A stretch of 64,000 nt of DNA from Piezodorus guildinii (GCA_023052935.1 CM041292.1:80796169-80860168); one strand, 5' to 3'; positions 11,285 through 22,612 are shown, numbered from the stretch's first letter. The notes: generated by a model not told the origin, from the sequence alone. Program-made: numbers and translations.

Positions 11285-12044
11285 TACAACTAAATACAAG
11301 TGTGTTAATAAAAACCGGTAAAGAAATAGGACTCGAATTAAATACCGATAAGACGAAGTATATGATTAGTAGCAGAAACGGTGTCGATCTTGGTGATATT
11401 GATGTATCAGGTCATACTTTTGAACACGTAGAGAAATTCAAGTATTTAGGTTCAATTATAACTAGAAAAAATTAAATCCAGGAAGAAATAAAGTCCCGGT
11501 TAAAGGTGGGAAATGCGTGTTATTATTCAGTTGCTAAGTTACTTAGTTCGCGGCTTCTATCTAAAAACTTAAAGATTAGAATTTATAAAACTATTATTCT
11601 TCCAACGGTTCTTTACGGATGTGAAACGTGGCCGCTTACTTTAAAGGATGAACAACGGCTTAAGGTTTTCGAAAATAAGGTATTGCGTAAAATATTTGGT
11701 CCAAAGAGAGATGAGGCCACTGGGGAGTTTAGAAGGTTGCATAACGCGGAATTGCGGAACTTGCATCCTGTGAATATAATTGAGCTGATTGCATCGCGGA
11801 GACTCAAACGGGCGAGTAAAGTTGTTGGGCTCGATGACGAGCGGATTCCGAGAAAGTTGGTATTTGCTGATCCGACTGGTAGGCGTCCGAAAGGTAGGCC
11901 GAAGCGGAGATGGGAGGATTGCGTTAAGGCTGATCTCGGGAGCTTGGGCTTGAATGGTGAGCATTGGACGAGTCTGTGTAGGCGCAATTTGGTAGTATCG
12001 GCATCGAACCTTCGGGTTCGCTAAGCCTATTATTATTATTATTA
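11285..12044 (+). mobile_element. 5'-truncated non-LTR retrotransposon with ORF2 C-terminus, one stop
   Basis: 760 bp between exact 16-bp direct repeats. Translation from about 11320 gives the thumb end of a LINE reverse transcriptase: KEIGLELNTDKTKYM, KFKYLGSIITRKN, then an in-frame TAA at 11473-11475, then IRIYKTIILPTVLYGCETW, ENKVLRKIFGPKRDEATGEF, RRLHNAEL and GRPKGRPKRRWEDCVKADLG, ending near 12024. YGCETW and the RRWEDCVKxDL tail are standard in a common insect LINE lineage. The 3' end is a short (TAT)n/(TTA)n run at 12028-12047, as in I/Nimb-like elements. The catalytic YADD box is absent (5' truncation). Apart from the one stop the frame is intact for ~230 codons, so the insertion is not very old. 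Confidence 0.85.
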
Positions 12045-12335
12045 TTATCTGTGTGGTCTAGTGGATAGAGCACTAGGATACTGTTCTCCGGGTACTTGGT
12101 TTGAATCCGGGCTGTGAATAAATTTTTGTTTCTGTTATTTCAGCCGTGAGGCAATCCTGGGGCACGGAGATCCTCTTGGAGCATACCCAGCCCCCATAAA
12201 GTCGGTGCCCAAAATGGGGGAAAGCCTCACGGCTGAGCATGATCTCGGCCGAATCACCTCATTGCATGGCCGTGGGCGTAGAAACAATACGAATCTCTAC
12301 TGTACCCAGTACTCTTCTAGAGGTCCATGTTTTTT
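12045..12335 (+). mobile_element. tRNA-derived SINE (second family), split by the LINE
   Basis: The head has RNA polymerase III signals: box A-like TGGTCTAGTGGATAGAGC at 12054 and box B-like GGTTTGAATCC at 12106. The ~200-bp body carries an inverted pair, CAGCCGTGAGGC (about 12142) and GCCTCACGGCTG (about 12222), able to form a 12-bp stem. It ends in a T-rich run near 12335. The first ~14 bases of the head also occur at 11271, because the LINE at 11285-12044 inserted there. It is a SINE rather than a tRNA gene, since the acceptor 3' half is replaced by the body. Confidence 0.75.
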
Positions 12336-14427
12336 TTGTTTTTAATTTTTTAAAAAGATTTATTCAATTTTGATAGAAACTCGCATATTCTATTACTTAT
12401 ATCACTATAAAATTAAATGGTTTTCAACCCGGGAAAAACATTTCTCCGTTTATATCATTTTGTTTATATTTTAAAAAATTCCATATTTAATTTACATATA
12501 TTTCTAATCTCATCTAACAAGCAGATGTTGTTCATTATTTCAAACTAAGAAAATCATCGTTAATTTAGAGAATGAAATTTCTGAAAATTCGGCATTTATT
12601 ACTTGTCAGATGATATTAGATATATTACAGACCATTTAAAAAATATATACATAAAGAGTTTCATCGAAACCGATAGAACTATATTATTTTTAAAATCTTA
12701 AAATTTAGGTATATAATGAGGCTCTTCTGGTCAAGTCAATTTTGTTTGTTGAAAAAATTATCGTATCATTCACATGGTAATCTCAAATACTTATTTTCAG
12801 TATCGTGTGAATTTTCATTTCTAAGATGGACCTATCAAACAGATTATGTTTCAAGACGTATAGGACCTTACAACGTGTATTTTTGTAGAAGAACCAGATT
12901 CGAAATTTTTCGATATCACAATGCTTTGCCTCAATATGTATTTCGTACATGTTTATACCTATAAACATAAGGTAAAATATTTTTTTAAATTCTATTAATG
13001 TTTAATTATGAAGTTCACTCCAATAACTGGAGAGCACTTCTTACCAGCAAATGAGATGTAAAATCAAATTAAAATAAAACAAGACAAGATGAAGAAGTAA
13101 ATCATCCAATGACACCAATATAAGAATATCGTTTTGAAGAGCAAGCTAATGAGATTCTCACGTAACGTGAAGGGAAAATTTGTCACACCCATCCATAAAG
13201 AACGCAATGTAACCTATTAAGAAAGGATGTGTGTTTTTTTCAAATTATTTAAAAATATAAAGAATAATTCAACTAGTTGAACAAATTAGAATAATCGGTT
13301 CAAATGTGGTAGCATAGGATTATTTGGATATTTTTCATTGTTGGAATAAACATATTGCTTGTAACTTCAAAGCAAAATTCAGTTTACATAGATGAAATTT
13401 ATACAACTTTTGAAATACTGATCATCATATGAAGGTATATAGAATATTAAGTACCTTATTTTCAGCTCATCCTCGAAAAAAAAAGATCAAAAACGGATGC
13501 AGTCACTGATCTATTAAATATACACGTAATAATTATTAGATGTTTTCGTGTATATGAGGAATCAAAGAGTTGGCACGTATTCGCTGACATAACGTTTATA
13601 TCCAATAAAATGGTTTTAGATCATTTTTTTTTTAACATCATATATTGAAATTTAAAACTGTACTTCAAGGTACAACAAGTAAATGTGACAGAAGATAAAT
13701 GGCGTGAAACAAACTAGATCACTTTAAAATTCATAAGTGGAAATAATTAATTAATGATATTTTTGTTAAATACTAACCCCTGATAGATAAATTTCTATTA
13801 CGTTGAAGAAATCTTCGTTATTGTGATAGTTATTTTCATTATTTCGTTAAGAGATAGGATAGGGTTCCGACAATGATTGGTAATAGGGTGAGAGGAGCCA
13901 TCATCCATTCCAATCCCCAGATTCCTCCGCAATGAGATGCCCCGCTCCTATCAGAGCGCTTTATCTCCTAAAGATTTCAACTGTTCCAATAAACTAGACG
14001 CGGTAGAATAAACATCGGTAGCAATTGGATAAAATCATTCCAAGACTAATGGTTTATTGATCAAAATTTAATCAAATGTTTTCATGACATGAGCATATAT
14101 CCTTACACATACACACTTCTATTTAAATATTTGTTATAGAATAGTTACCGAACTTTTATTCCATTATACCCCTAAACAGAAGTAGTTGAGGGTTAAATCA
14201 TTATAAATTTTCTTGTCGAAGTGATGACTTTCTCTAAACTGAGATTATGGTGCATCTTTACAAATATTATCTGTTTAAAGATAATAATTACTTTAAAGTG
14301 TTTATATTGTTATTTTGTAAGCATAGTTTTGTTTTATTCTTAGAAAATAAAATTTATTTATAATTTATAATTTATTATAATTTTTGTAATATAGAACGCT
14401 ATTAGACCACAAACAATATTAATTTAA
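12336..14427. other. No recognised gene
   Basis: AT-rich intergenic sequence. Overlapping open stretches on both strands at 12716-12968 carry no motif. A less AT-rich patch at about 13860-13990 has no frame. Confidence 0.5.
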
Positions 14428-14488
14428 AAAAATTTGTTTCGCGTAACACACAACTTTCACTTACATCTATTGTTAAAATCCATTTTTT

Positions 14489-15083
14489 GGTAATTATTCC
14501 GAAGTGTCACTTTTCTTATCAGTGGCCATGTTTATGGTTATCAAGAGTGCTAATCTTGAGCTTAGGTGCCTTCCACCCGACTTTTGGCGCTAAATTCTCT
14601 AGCCCTCACGTCTTTAGAAATATAGGTTAGGATATTTATCCGAGATGTATTCCACCCGACTTTCGGCGGCAAAAATTCAAATTCAAAATACTTATTACAA
14701 CCCCGTTCTTCCAAATACTTATCTTTATTTATCAAATAACTGTCGAAATAATGGCAGGAAATTGAACTTAGAAATGCATACATTTATTTATTATTTATAT
14801 CGAAGACTTCAATTTTATTTACTTAATAGAAAATTTCAATTTTATTGAATTTAATAATACGTGTTTTAATAATGGTTATAATAAATTATTAATTATTCAT
14901 AGGTGAAATAATCAGGGGTCAGTCGTTTTCTAAATATTTCAATTTTGCCAAAAATAATTAAAATAGGCATAATTAAGATATTGTCCAAAAGTAGGGTGGA
15001 AGGCACCTAAGCTCAAGATTAGCACTCTGGATAACCATAAACATGGCCACTGATAAGAAAAGTGACAATTCGGAATAATTACC
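14489..15083 (+). mobile_element. hAT-like MITE with ~99-bp terminal inverted repeats
   Basis: 14489-14587 and 14985-15083 are near-perfect inverted copies (only a few mismatches seen; ends GGTAATTATTCCG / CGGAATAATTACC). The flanks carry an 8-bp direct repeat CCATTTTT at 14480-14487 and 15084-15091, with one extra T on the left. An 8-bp duplication is the hAT hallmark. The 595-bp element has no transposase. A TTCCACCCGACTTT block inside the left end recurs at about 14648, so the left subterminal region is partly duplicated. Confidence 0.85.
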
Positions 15084-15137
15084 CCATTTTTGAATGGGCA
15101 TGTAAGAAAAAAAGTTAATGTTTTAATTGCATTTCGA

Positions 15138-15428
15138 TGTTTGTTTGTTTATTTATTTAACGTCACTTTATGCTACTATGGCTTATAGGACGATGCTACA
15201 GTGGGAGTCCTTAAATTTGTCTATGCAGGTTTTATTAGGATAGTGATCATTAACGAGTACCTGACGTCGCACAGGCTCGGGACCACCTTTTGACGACCCC
15301 TACGAAGGACGGCAAAACTAAGAATCTTTTACTCCCATTAAAAAATCCTAGGACCACCTGCGGGTTTGAACCCGTGACCTTTGGCATAGGTAGCTGTTAT
15401 GCTAACCACTCAGCTACAAGTGATCCCC
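15138..15428 (-). mobile_element. tRNA-derived SINE, family S1, full length
   Basis: Read on the minus strand: tRNA-like head with box A (TAGCTGAGTGGTTAGC) and box B (GGGTTCAAACCC), a body ending AGCATCGTCC...GCATAAAGTGACG, and an AAATAAATAAAC tail. Flanked by an exact 10-bp duplication TGCATTTCGA at 15128-15137 and 15429-15438. It sits inside the family A copy 14428-16075. Confidence 0.9.
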
Positions 15429-16109
15429 TGCATTTCGAGGTAATAGAAGCATGTGTTTATTAAATAATCTATTGCATCATTATATACTGCAATCAGTTAG
15501 TGTTATCGGATTTTTTACACTCTTGATTAGCTTTTACAATTTGTAGATATAATAACATTTTTTTCCTTTTAAATCTTTAGCTTTCTAATTGTATATTATA
15601 CTATGTTGTATTATATATACTAATGGTATATTATATTATTATGTTACTCGTCTTATGTTCAAAAACACAACAATTGCATACAACAAATATTTTTTCTCTT
15701 TTCCCCTTTAGTTGGATATCGAATTAATTAAACTAATATATATTACCAGTTGTTTATCAATGGTAACAAGATTATATGGTTATTTATTTTATTTTTTTAT
15801 GAATCTAAATAATTAAAGGTATTTTAAAGGAAGATAATTAAAAAATCGGCAAGTAGTGATAATTAACTCCTGTCATAATGTTTCAATCAGAATGAAACCT
15901 ATATAATAATTAAAACCCATTAAATTTTATATAGATTTAGCGAGTTTAATCAAAATAGTTAAAGCCGTTTTATAGAAAATGGTAAAATTTTGCACAACGC
16001 CTGTTATTAAGTGGCCGTTCTGGCACGGTGATGAAAAAGTTACTGTAATATCTCAGGCGTATACGACATAGAACTAGTACGAAAGGGCTAAAATGCCAAT
16101 ATTTTAAAT

Positions 16110-16812
16110 GAATAAGATAAACATATCATATTTTTAGCATTTATAAAAAACGGGTAAATATATAAGTTGAACGAATTCAATATTCAACTAAAGGAGAAAA
16201 GGGCACAGATATTTGTTTATACAATTTTTGTTTTTCTATGCATTTTGTGTTGCATCAATATAGATGCATAATATACTGTTAAAAAGCTAAAGATTTTATA
16301 AAACGTACTATTCTATATACAAAGTTGTAAAAGTTATTAGAGAGTGATGAAAAACCGATAAAACCGATTTTTGAATAAAATAATATAATAGATATTTTAT
16401 TAATACACATGTTTCTATAGAAACTCGATGTAATTATTGTTTCTTTATTTAACGTCCCTTTATGCTGCTGTGGCTAATCGAACGATGCTGCAGTGGGAGT
16501 CCTAAATTTCGCCTATCCAGGTTTAATTAGGATAGGTATCTTTAACGAGTATCTGACATCGCACAGGCTAGGGACCGCATTTTAACGTACCTTCCGAAGG
16601 ACGCCTATTAAAAAATCCTAGGGCTACCTGCGGGTTTGAACCCGGGACTTTGGTCATAGGAGTCTGTTATGCTAACCACCATACTACAGGTAACTCCCTA
16701 ATGTAATTAATTCGTTAACATTGATTCATCTCTGCATCATTCAAATATATATATAATAATTCTTAAATTTTAAATTGAGAAAGGAGAAACGTGAAAGTCG
16801 AGTGTTAAACGC
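16110..16812 (-). mobile_element. Family A copy, inverted, with a SINE inside
   Basis: On the minus strand it begins at 16812 with the CGACTTTCAC 5' signature and runs to the region near 16110. Landmarks read on the plus strand include AACTAAAGGAGAAAAG, a GCTAAAGATTTTATAAAACG block and GTGAAAGTCGAGTGTTA. It lies head-to-head with the copy at 14428-16075. Confidence 0.75.
16437..16700 (-). mobile_element. tRNA-derived SINE, family S1
   Basis: Minus-strand S1 copy with box B GGGTTCAAACCC and the usual body and tail. Exact 9-bp duplication ATGTAATTA at 16428-16436 and 16701-16709. The A box is slightly altered and ~25 bp of body are missing relative to the copy at 62528. Confidence 0.88.
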
Positions 16813-17939
16813 GCATCTGATGATTTAGTTTGTAATTGCTTAGTTATTCAGAAAATTAACCATATAGATTGATCTTGAGTAGGTTTTTGTATATTTTTCC
16901 TACTATTTTTACTACTTGCCACAATATGTTCAAATAGAGCCAGAGCAAAATTATATTGTTGATTTTAAGGAAATCCGAAATCATTACAAATATAATTTAA
17001 CTAATAAATCGTATGTAATTATGTAAATAAATCTTTTCTTCTTCTAGAAAAAAAACATATTGATATATTTCCAGGTAGTAGATATTTATTTAATTTTTTT
17101 GTTTAAATTAACCGAACCCAGGAATCTCAATTAAAAATTTTATGAATACACTAGGCACTAAGAAAAAGAATATTGAATATAATTCAACAATAACAATTTC
17201 GAAACTTAGTAAAGCTTCGAAAATGGTAGCTATTCATTCGTAACATTTAATATGCACAGCATTATGTTGAAAATAGAATGAAATTTATGGTAATATGTTA
17301 ACACATACATATACATATGGAATATATAGAATATATTTTTGAATTATATTGGACAGAATATATAGTAGCGTGAGTAAATGTTACAGTTGTTCACTGGAAA
17401 TCTAGGTGGGGCATTAGGTGAATCTGGGTTATCCTTCATATGGCTTCATATTTCACATGATAATCTTAGTAGGATATTGTTCTCCTATAATCAGCCAGGA
17501 TTATACAGATGATCTGTCAATGTTGGTTGTGGGTGGAACACGGCTCTTCCAAGTATATCAGCGATGCACATCTACTTATATTTGTATTGTCCCAGTTGTT
17601 GAGGTTGGTTCACCTTTCTTCAATCACACGGTGGCCACCAAGGAAGAAAACATCATACATGATGGATTTGTTGAATTAAATTGATGAACGGTAGGACTAT
17701 ATACTTAAATAATAGAATAGAAAATCATTGAACAGTACTGTTCTAATAAATATGTTATCATTATGTAGTCATCGATTTAAATCTTGAAAATACATGTGCT
17801 TGTATACATATTTCAGATTGTTTTATTCTATGCATGAACACGAATAAAGTAAATGTGTAAGTTTGAAATACAGCATAGTTTTACGGGAATATATAAGATT
17901 TATTAGCGTTTTTAAAAACAAAAACTATAAAAAAACATT
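16813..17939. other. No recognised gene
   Basis: The 88-codon frame at 17418-17684 has a hydrophobic start but no identifiable domain. With no splice or homology support I do not call it a gene. Confidence 0.45.
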
Positions 17940-18435
17940 TCCTTTTAATTTTGCCGACGTTTCTGCTCTCTTGGAATCGATAATATGAGGAGGGGAGATG
18001 ACCAAACTGGATTAATGGTAGATTTCAGGATGTATGAGACCCGTGGTTAATGTATATGGATGCTGTACTCTATTCTGGTGGTCTCATATGGGAAAGTGCT
18101 TTAGTGGTAAAGGTACTCAATATTGAGTCCTGCTTTAAGTGCAGGAGTGCTAAGTGCAATGCTTCCAAGCGAGTATTGCTTGAGTGCAGTGCTCCGAACA
18201 TTTTTTTTTTCTGATTATTTCCATATCACTGCTTATCACCATCTTTTTAATTATTATGTCATTATTATTTTTATTTAAAATATTTCTGTATGTCTGTAAT
18301 CTCTTAATTCCATTATCACTTCATTCATAGTTTTTCATTTTCATACCGTACTGATATGTATCTCTTTTGTTGTTCTGGTGTTTACAGCCCTGATGATGGC
18401 TCACACGTTTGAGCCGAAATGTCGGAAAAATTAAA
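17940..18435 (+). repeat. Unclassified element with inverted ends and a GAAA hairpin
   Basis: The left end (TTTTAATTTTGCCGACGTTTC, about 17942) and the right end (GAAATGTCGGAAAAATTAAA, about 18416) are inverted copies. Just inside the right end is a hairpin: CTGATGA (18390-18396), T, GGCTC, an 8-nt loop, GAGCC, GAAA (18416-18419). A second imperfect stem (GGAGTGCT...AGTGCTCC) lies at about 18143-18197. No coding frame. Similar CCGAAAC hairpins occur in the elements at 42.8 and 44.8 kb. Confidence 0.55.
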
Positions 18436-18859
18436 ATATTTTTCACACGAATGGCTCACGATTATTTCTATGATGTTTTTAACAGTTAACCATGCATTAT
18501 CAATACATAAAATTGTATTATATAACTATATTATATTCATATAACCTATTTATACGTTTATTAAAAGCACAATTACTCATAAATAATTGTACAAAGTAGA
18601 AGAACTTGTACTAAGGATATTTTTCTAATGGAGAAAGTTTACGTACAGACCAACATTAATTAAGCCAAACAATCTTATTGCAATAACTTCGAGTATTAAT
18701 ATTAATAATTATTTATTATGATATTTTATTTATTTTTTTCGCTGTAACATGCCTTGAGATAATAGAGGTATTGGTAGCATTGAATGGATGGGATGCATAT
18801 GTTACCTTTATCAAGATTTAAACAATTAATTTAGTTAATTTCTATCTGGCTCGGCGTAG

Positions 18860-19545
18860 TCTCCTCCAATCCAGCTTCGTCTTTTTCTCTCACTTTTGAA
18901 GGTGGTCTTCAACGATCCGGGTCAGTCCTTCCTACCTTGACAAGTTCTGGGCCCATTGACCTTAAAAACTGATTATAAACGTTCGGAAGAACGCATAGCT
19001 CACTTCAGACACTAGTTCAGGGAAATCGGCTCCAAGCCCATAGCACAGAGCCCACGATCTTTCAGTATTTTGGCCCTTAGGTCTCAAAGGCGGAGCAGTC
19101 TACAATTATGTGCTCAGCTATCTCGCGGACTCCACAACTGGGGCACAGGGAATCTATGTCCTTCCCGAAATTATGCAACCTACTTCAGAAAGCCCTGTGC
19201 CCAGTGAGGAATTGTGAGATCTAGTAATCCGGAAACAATCATTTGGCTGCCTGTTGCGACTGGAAAGGTCCTACTCATCTATGGTGTATTCACTTCCATT
19301 ACCTTGGGTCCTCTGCAATCAATATTCATTTGGATATTTCTCGGGAGACCTGCTGAATCTAGCCTTTTAATGAATCTACACAAAAAAAGAGATCGAGAGG
19401 AAACCCTCCAGCTAGAACTTGAATCGCTTCATGATACACAGTCCGGTACGATTTAGCGACTCCTAGCAAAAGCGTGCGCTGAATCGTCGCCATCCTGCGC
19501 TTCTGCTGCTGAGTGATGTTTCTAAACCACGCAGAGAACGCTTAC
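18860..19545 (-). pseudogene. Non-LTR retrotransposon ORF2 C-terminus (R1/I-like), frameshifted
   Basis: Minus-strand translation gives RRMATIQRTLLLGVAKSYRT, then AIQVLAGGFPLDLFF, then LTGHRAF, a stop, then HNFGKDIDSLCPSCGVREI with AEHIIVDCSAFET. These are the end of the reverse transcriptase/RNase H region and the C-x2-C...H-x4-C zinc knuckle of R1/I-type LINEs. Several stops and at least one frameshift after SAFET show it is dead. Related to the short plus-strand LINE at 34018-34491, which keeps the same FGxDIDxLCPSCG motif. Confidence 0.8.
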
Positions 19546-20535
19546 CTACCTCCAAAAAACCCTCTTACCCCAGTCTCCAGTCTTGCGTCTAAATTTATCC
19601 TATTTCCAGGTTCTCTAAGTGAAAGGCCTTATTTAGTATGTCTTGTAGTACTTTAAATAAACCATTATTTATTTGTTTTTTTTTAACTGGGCTATTAAGG
19701 GAAAATTCTTGATTTCTCCTCACCCTAACGTTCCCCTCCATTTAGGCTTAACCATGAAAACTGCTTTTTCATGTATTTTACTATTCTCTTATTTAATTTT
19801 TGCAATGGTCAGAGTTTGTTAATATTTAGTATGAACTACATATTGAATCCTTTATATATTGGTCATTTCTTCACATTTTCCAGCGACTAAGGGATCTGAT
19901 CCTGTCAAAATCGATGCATTATATAAAGAAAATTAGTAGAAAACTATTGAATATAAAAGATGATTTTAGACACAAAGAAGTTATAATAAAAACAATCAGA
20001 GGGCCGTATAACTTGTTAATTAAAAATAATTGAATAAATAAATTAAAGACTTTCTGTTTACTTACTCTATTTAAAATATGCAATATTCCGAAAATGTAGA
20101 AAAATAAACAAAAACACAATTCTAATAGTAACAGATCTTTGTTTATAATCAGAATATTGTTTAGCCCTCGAGGATGAGGGAAATAAGAAAAACAGGTTTC
20201 TTTTGGTTACACATACATTCATTTATGCTTTGTAAGAGGGAATGCAAACAAAATTTATTACTAAGGCTGAAACCGTCTGCTTGAAAAAAATGTGGCTCTT
20301 GTAATGGATAAAAGCATCATTTGTTACTGGCCATTACTGAGATACCAGGTCGTCAACCGGGTGTCATCTCGTCTACCATCAGGTAATGTCTCCAAGCGAA
20401 ACCCATTACGTCCATAGCCATAAAAATTGTTACGCGAACTTCTAACGGTAATCTTTTATTTTAGTTCTACGTTTTTACGTACTTCACAAGATTATGATAC
20501 CTTGTTGAATCTATGAACGAGCATTAAAATTCTAG
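19546..20535. other. No recognised gene
   Basis: AT-rich. The minus-strand open stretch at 19919-20119 is hydrophobic low-complexity sequence without motifs. Confidence 0.5.
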
Positions 20536-20820
20536 GAGAAGCTTGGGGCTATCAATGTTACTGACTTGGCCCGAGCCAGGTATCAATCCTTCCATGACAA
20601 ACTCCACTCCCACTCTAACCCACTAGTTTCAATCCTTGCTCCCTCTTCTATTCCTGACGATCCTCCAAAGCGTCTGAAAGAAGATGGCCTCGAGACCTTC
20701 AAGTTTAATTACCTATGGAGTGATGCCAATGGCATTTCTCTTCATTATTTATCGACTTCAAATTACTTGATATACTAATACAGTTATAAATCTCAATAAA
20801 TAATAATTAAAAAAAAAAAA
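20536..20820 (+). pseudogene. Jockey-like LINE (family J) 3' end
   Basis: Encodes GAINVTDLARARYQSFHDKL, then HSHSNPLVSILAPSSIPDDP and PKRLKEDG, the C-terminus of the family J ORF2 (compare the minus-strand copy at 43340). Then the tail AATACAGTTATAAATCTCAA and a poly(A) run at about 20808-20820. Severely 5'-truncated. Confidence 0.8.
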
Positions 20821-20823
20821 ACC

Positions 20824-21345
20824 TTACATATTTATGAAATATATAGTTAGGGAAAGTATTGCGATTGTGAACATTTTTGAATTCCAGTTTTTAACGGAAA
20901 TACAGGTTTTAAGAATCCAAATAACCCAATCCCGCAAAAAAATCTGTGTGTTGTGTGTGTGTGTAAAGAAAGTCATCTCAAAGGAGCCTAAAGTTGAAGG
21001 AGCAAAGAGAACAAATATTTGTTTATACGATTTCTGTGTTCTTCAACCTAAGAACATCAATATAGAAGTATAATATACTGTTCTAAAGCCAAAGATTTTA
21101 GAAAGAATATTATCTTATACTCAAGTTGTACAAGTAATCTAAAGTGACGGATAGAGCACGAGCTTATAACTTATTATTATTCGTAACAATTTAATCTAAA
21201 TGATTTGTTTTAAAAGAAACTAAATAAACATTATATTTCAATTAACTTAAAAGGTTTTTTTCAACTTAAATTTGTTTAATAGTTTTTAAATTGATTTTAA
21301 CCAAGGTAAGGTATGTGAAAGTCGTGTGTTGCACACAACAAATTT
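20824..21345 (-). repeat. Family A copy with internal deletion
   Basis: Left end carries the reversed 3' signature (TTAGGGAAAGTATTGCGATT), then the CA-run reversed as GTGTGTGTGT. It then jumps to the GTTGAAGGAGCAAAGAG block and ends with GTATGTGAAAGTCGTGTGTT, the 5' signature. About 0.5 kb of the middle is absent. Confidence 0.8.
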
Positions 21346-21914
21346 TGATCGATTTATTTTGTTTTTCATTAATGAATATTTTTATTTTATGGATTTAATA
21401 TTAATTTAGTATTTAAGTTTCTGGATTTGTAGGTTGCTACTTAAATCTTTTTTGTTTCTTTTTACACTAGAACCATAATAAACGCCATCTTAAAAGTTTA
21501 AAGAAAAGTGAAAAGAAATTTATATTTTGCTTGAACAGTTTGGGTTATTAAAAGGAAATCAAGAAATCGTTTAATCAAAATAAAGCCCATAAAATTCTGA
21601 TAGAAATACACCTATATCGGTAGGGCTTTCTAATGCTTCGGATTAAAAGTTTAAAATTAAATAAGTTTCGGAAAACTGGAAATTATTACTTTTAATTACA
21701 TTCCAATAAAGAAATATTTAGTGAAATCCTGTGAAGGATTTATTTGATAAAAAAATGTTATTTCCTGTTAACATCATTTCATCTTACTGATTAGTTTTCT
21801 TCATTTTTAATAATTAATCTAATTGTCAGCCAATGATCTTCCATGTAGACGAAAGCATTAAGCCATAAAGTGAAATAATGAATGATATATGTGAAATTGT
21901 TTTCAAAAAAGTCT
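21346..21914. other. No recognised gene
   Basis: AT-rich, without frames or placed repeats. Confidence 0.5.
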
Positions 21915-22025
21915 TGAGAATGGGGAAGAACCCCGAAACTTTGATAAACGATGTAAAAAATTATAAAAGAAATTAAATATATAACAAAAGAAAGTTAAAG
22001 GTGGTGCTTATTCAAGTGTGTAATA
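21915..22025 (+). repeat. Relic of the palindromic element found at 44742-44995
   Basis: CTTGAGAATGGGGAAGAACC, then CCCGAAAC, followed by a diverged version of the arm (GATGT...AAAGTTAAAGGTG...GCTTATTCAAGTGTG). The order matches the right arm at 44.9 kb at roughly 70% identity by eye. Confidence 0.55.
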
Positions 22026-22122
22026 ATTATCGTTTAAGCACAATATCAAGAAATTAATGATGAAGAGAACAAAATCAAACGATATAAATATTTCAAATTA
22101 ATCATAACATATGTTACACATT

Positions 22123-22612
22123 GGGTTTAAAAATAAGTTTATAGCGTTTTTCAAAATTTCAATTTAAATCTCTCTGGGTTTACAAAATCATGCTTGCTTG
22201 GTCAATAATGTTTACATATCCTAAAAACATTAATTTAAGTGCTTTGATGCAGCAGTTTCAATCGAGATTCCTTATCTTTAATTGGTATTTTGCTTGCTCT
22301 AAGTGGAAGAGAGAAAAATTCATGATTTTTCTTTTTCAAAAGGAAAATCCGCTGCAAAGTAGGTTAGAAAAACTAGCAGAGCAATGATGCCTTAGAGGAA
22401 AGCGCTGCCCGTGTTATGCTCGGTTCAGAACAAGAAATTTTGACTTATAGGACGCAACGTCGTCCTTCAACTGTGGATGATAACCTAATGCAACCAAAAT
22501 GATAAGATGGTAACATGTAATACATCGAAATGGGTCATATATTTAATTGATAAAAAATTTATTTTTGTAAATAAACTAAAGTGAAAAACGCTACGGACTA
22601 ATTTTACAACCC
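22123..22612. mobile_element. Short DNA-transposon relic with ~31-bp inverted ends
   Basis: Left GGGTTTAAAAATAAG...TAGCGTTTTTC and the reverse complement of the right end GGGTTGTAAAATTAG...TAGCGTTTTTC agree at most positions. Length is about 490 bp. The GGGTTGTAAAATTAGTCCG style of end is mariner-like. The 65-codon plus frame at 22190 shows no transposase motif. No clear TA duplication was seen, so the class is tentative. Confidence 0.55.

Larger units (their letters stand above)
14428..16075 (+). mobile_element. Family A copy, interrupted by a MITE and a SINE
   Basis: Starts with GTAACACACAACTTTCACTT (family A 5' end), breaks at the MITE (14489-15083) and the SINE (15138-15428), and resumes with the family landmarks AACATGTG...ATTAAA, CTTTAGCTTTCTAA, CTTATGTTCAAAAACACAA, CCTTTAGTTGGATATCGAATT, ATCGGCA and GCGAGTTTAATCAAAAT. 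It ends near the ATATCTCAGGCGTATACGAC phrase. With the insertions removed it is close to the ~0.9-kb family length. Non-coding. Confidence 0.75.

Noticed and set aside
11613..11987. Minus-strand frames of 107-124 codons
   Set aside because: They are antisense shadows of the LINE ORF2 fragment on the plus strand.
12054..12120. Genuine tRNA gene
   Set aside because: A and B boxes are present but the 3' acceptor half is replaced by SINE body, and the 5' end is duplicated by a LINE insertion.
17418..17684. 88-codon frame with hydrophobic N-terminus as a small secreted protein
   Set aside because: No domain, no splice context and no support beyond length; chance frames of this size are expected here.
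18390..18419. Functional hammerhead ribozyme
   Set aside because: One extra base sits between CTGATGA and stem II, and no convincing local stem I/III was found. Kept only as a motif worth testing.
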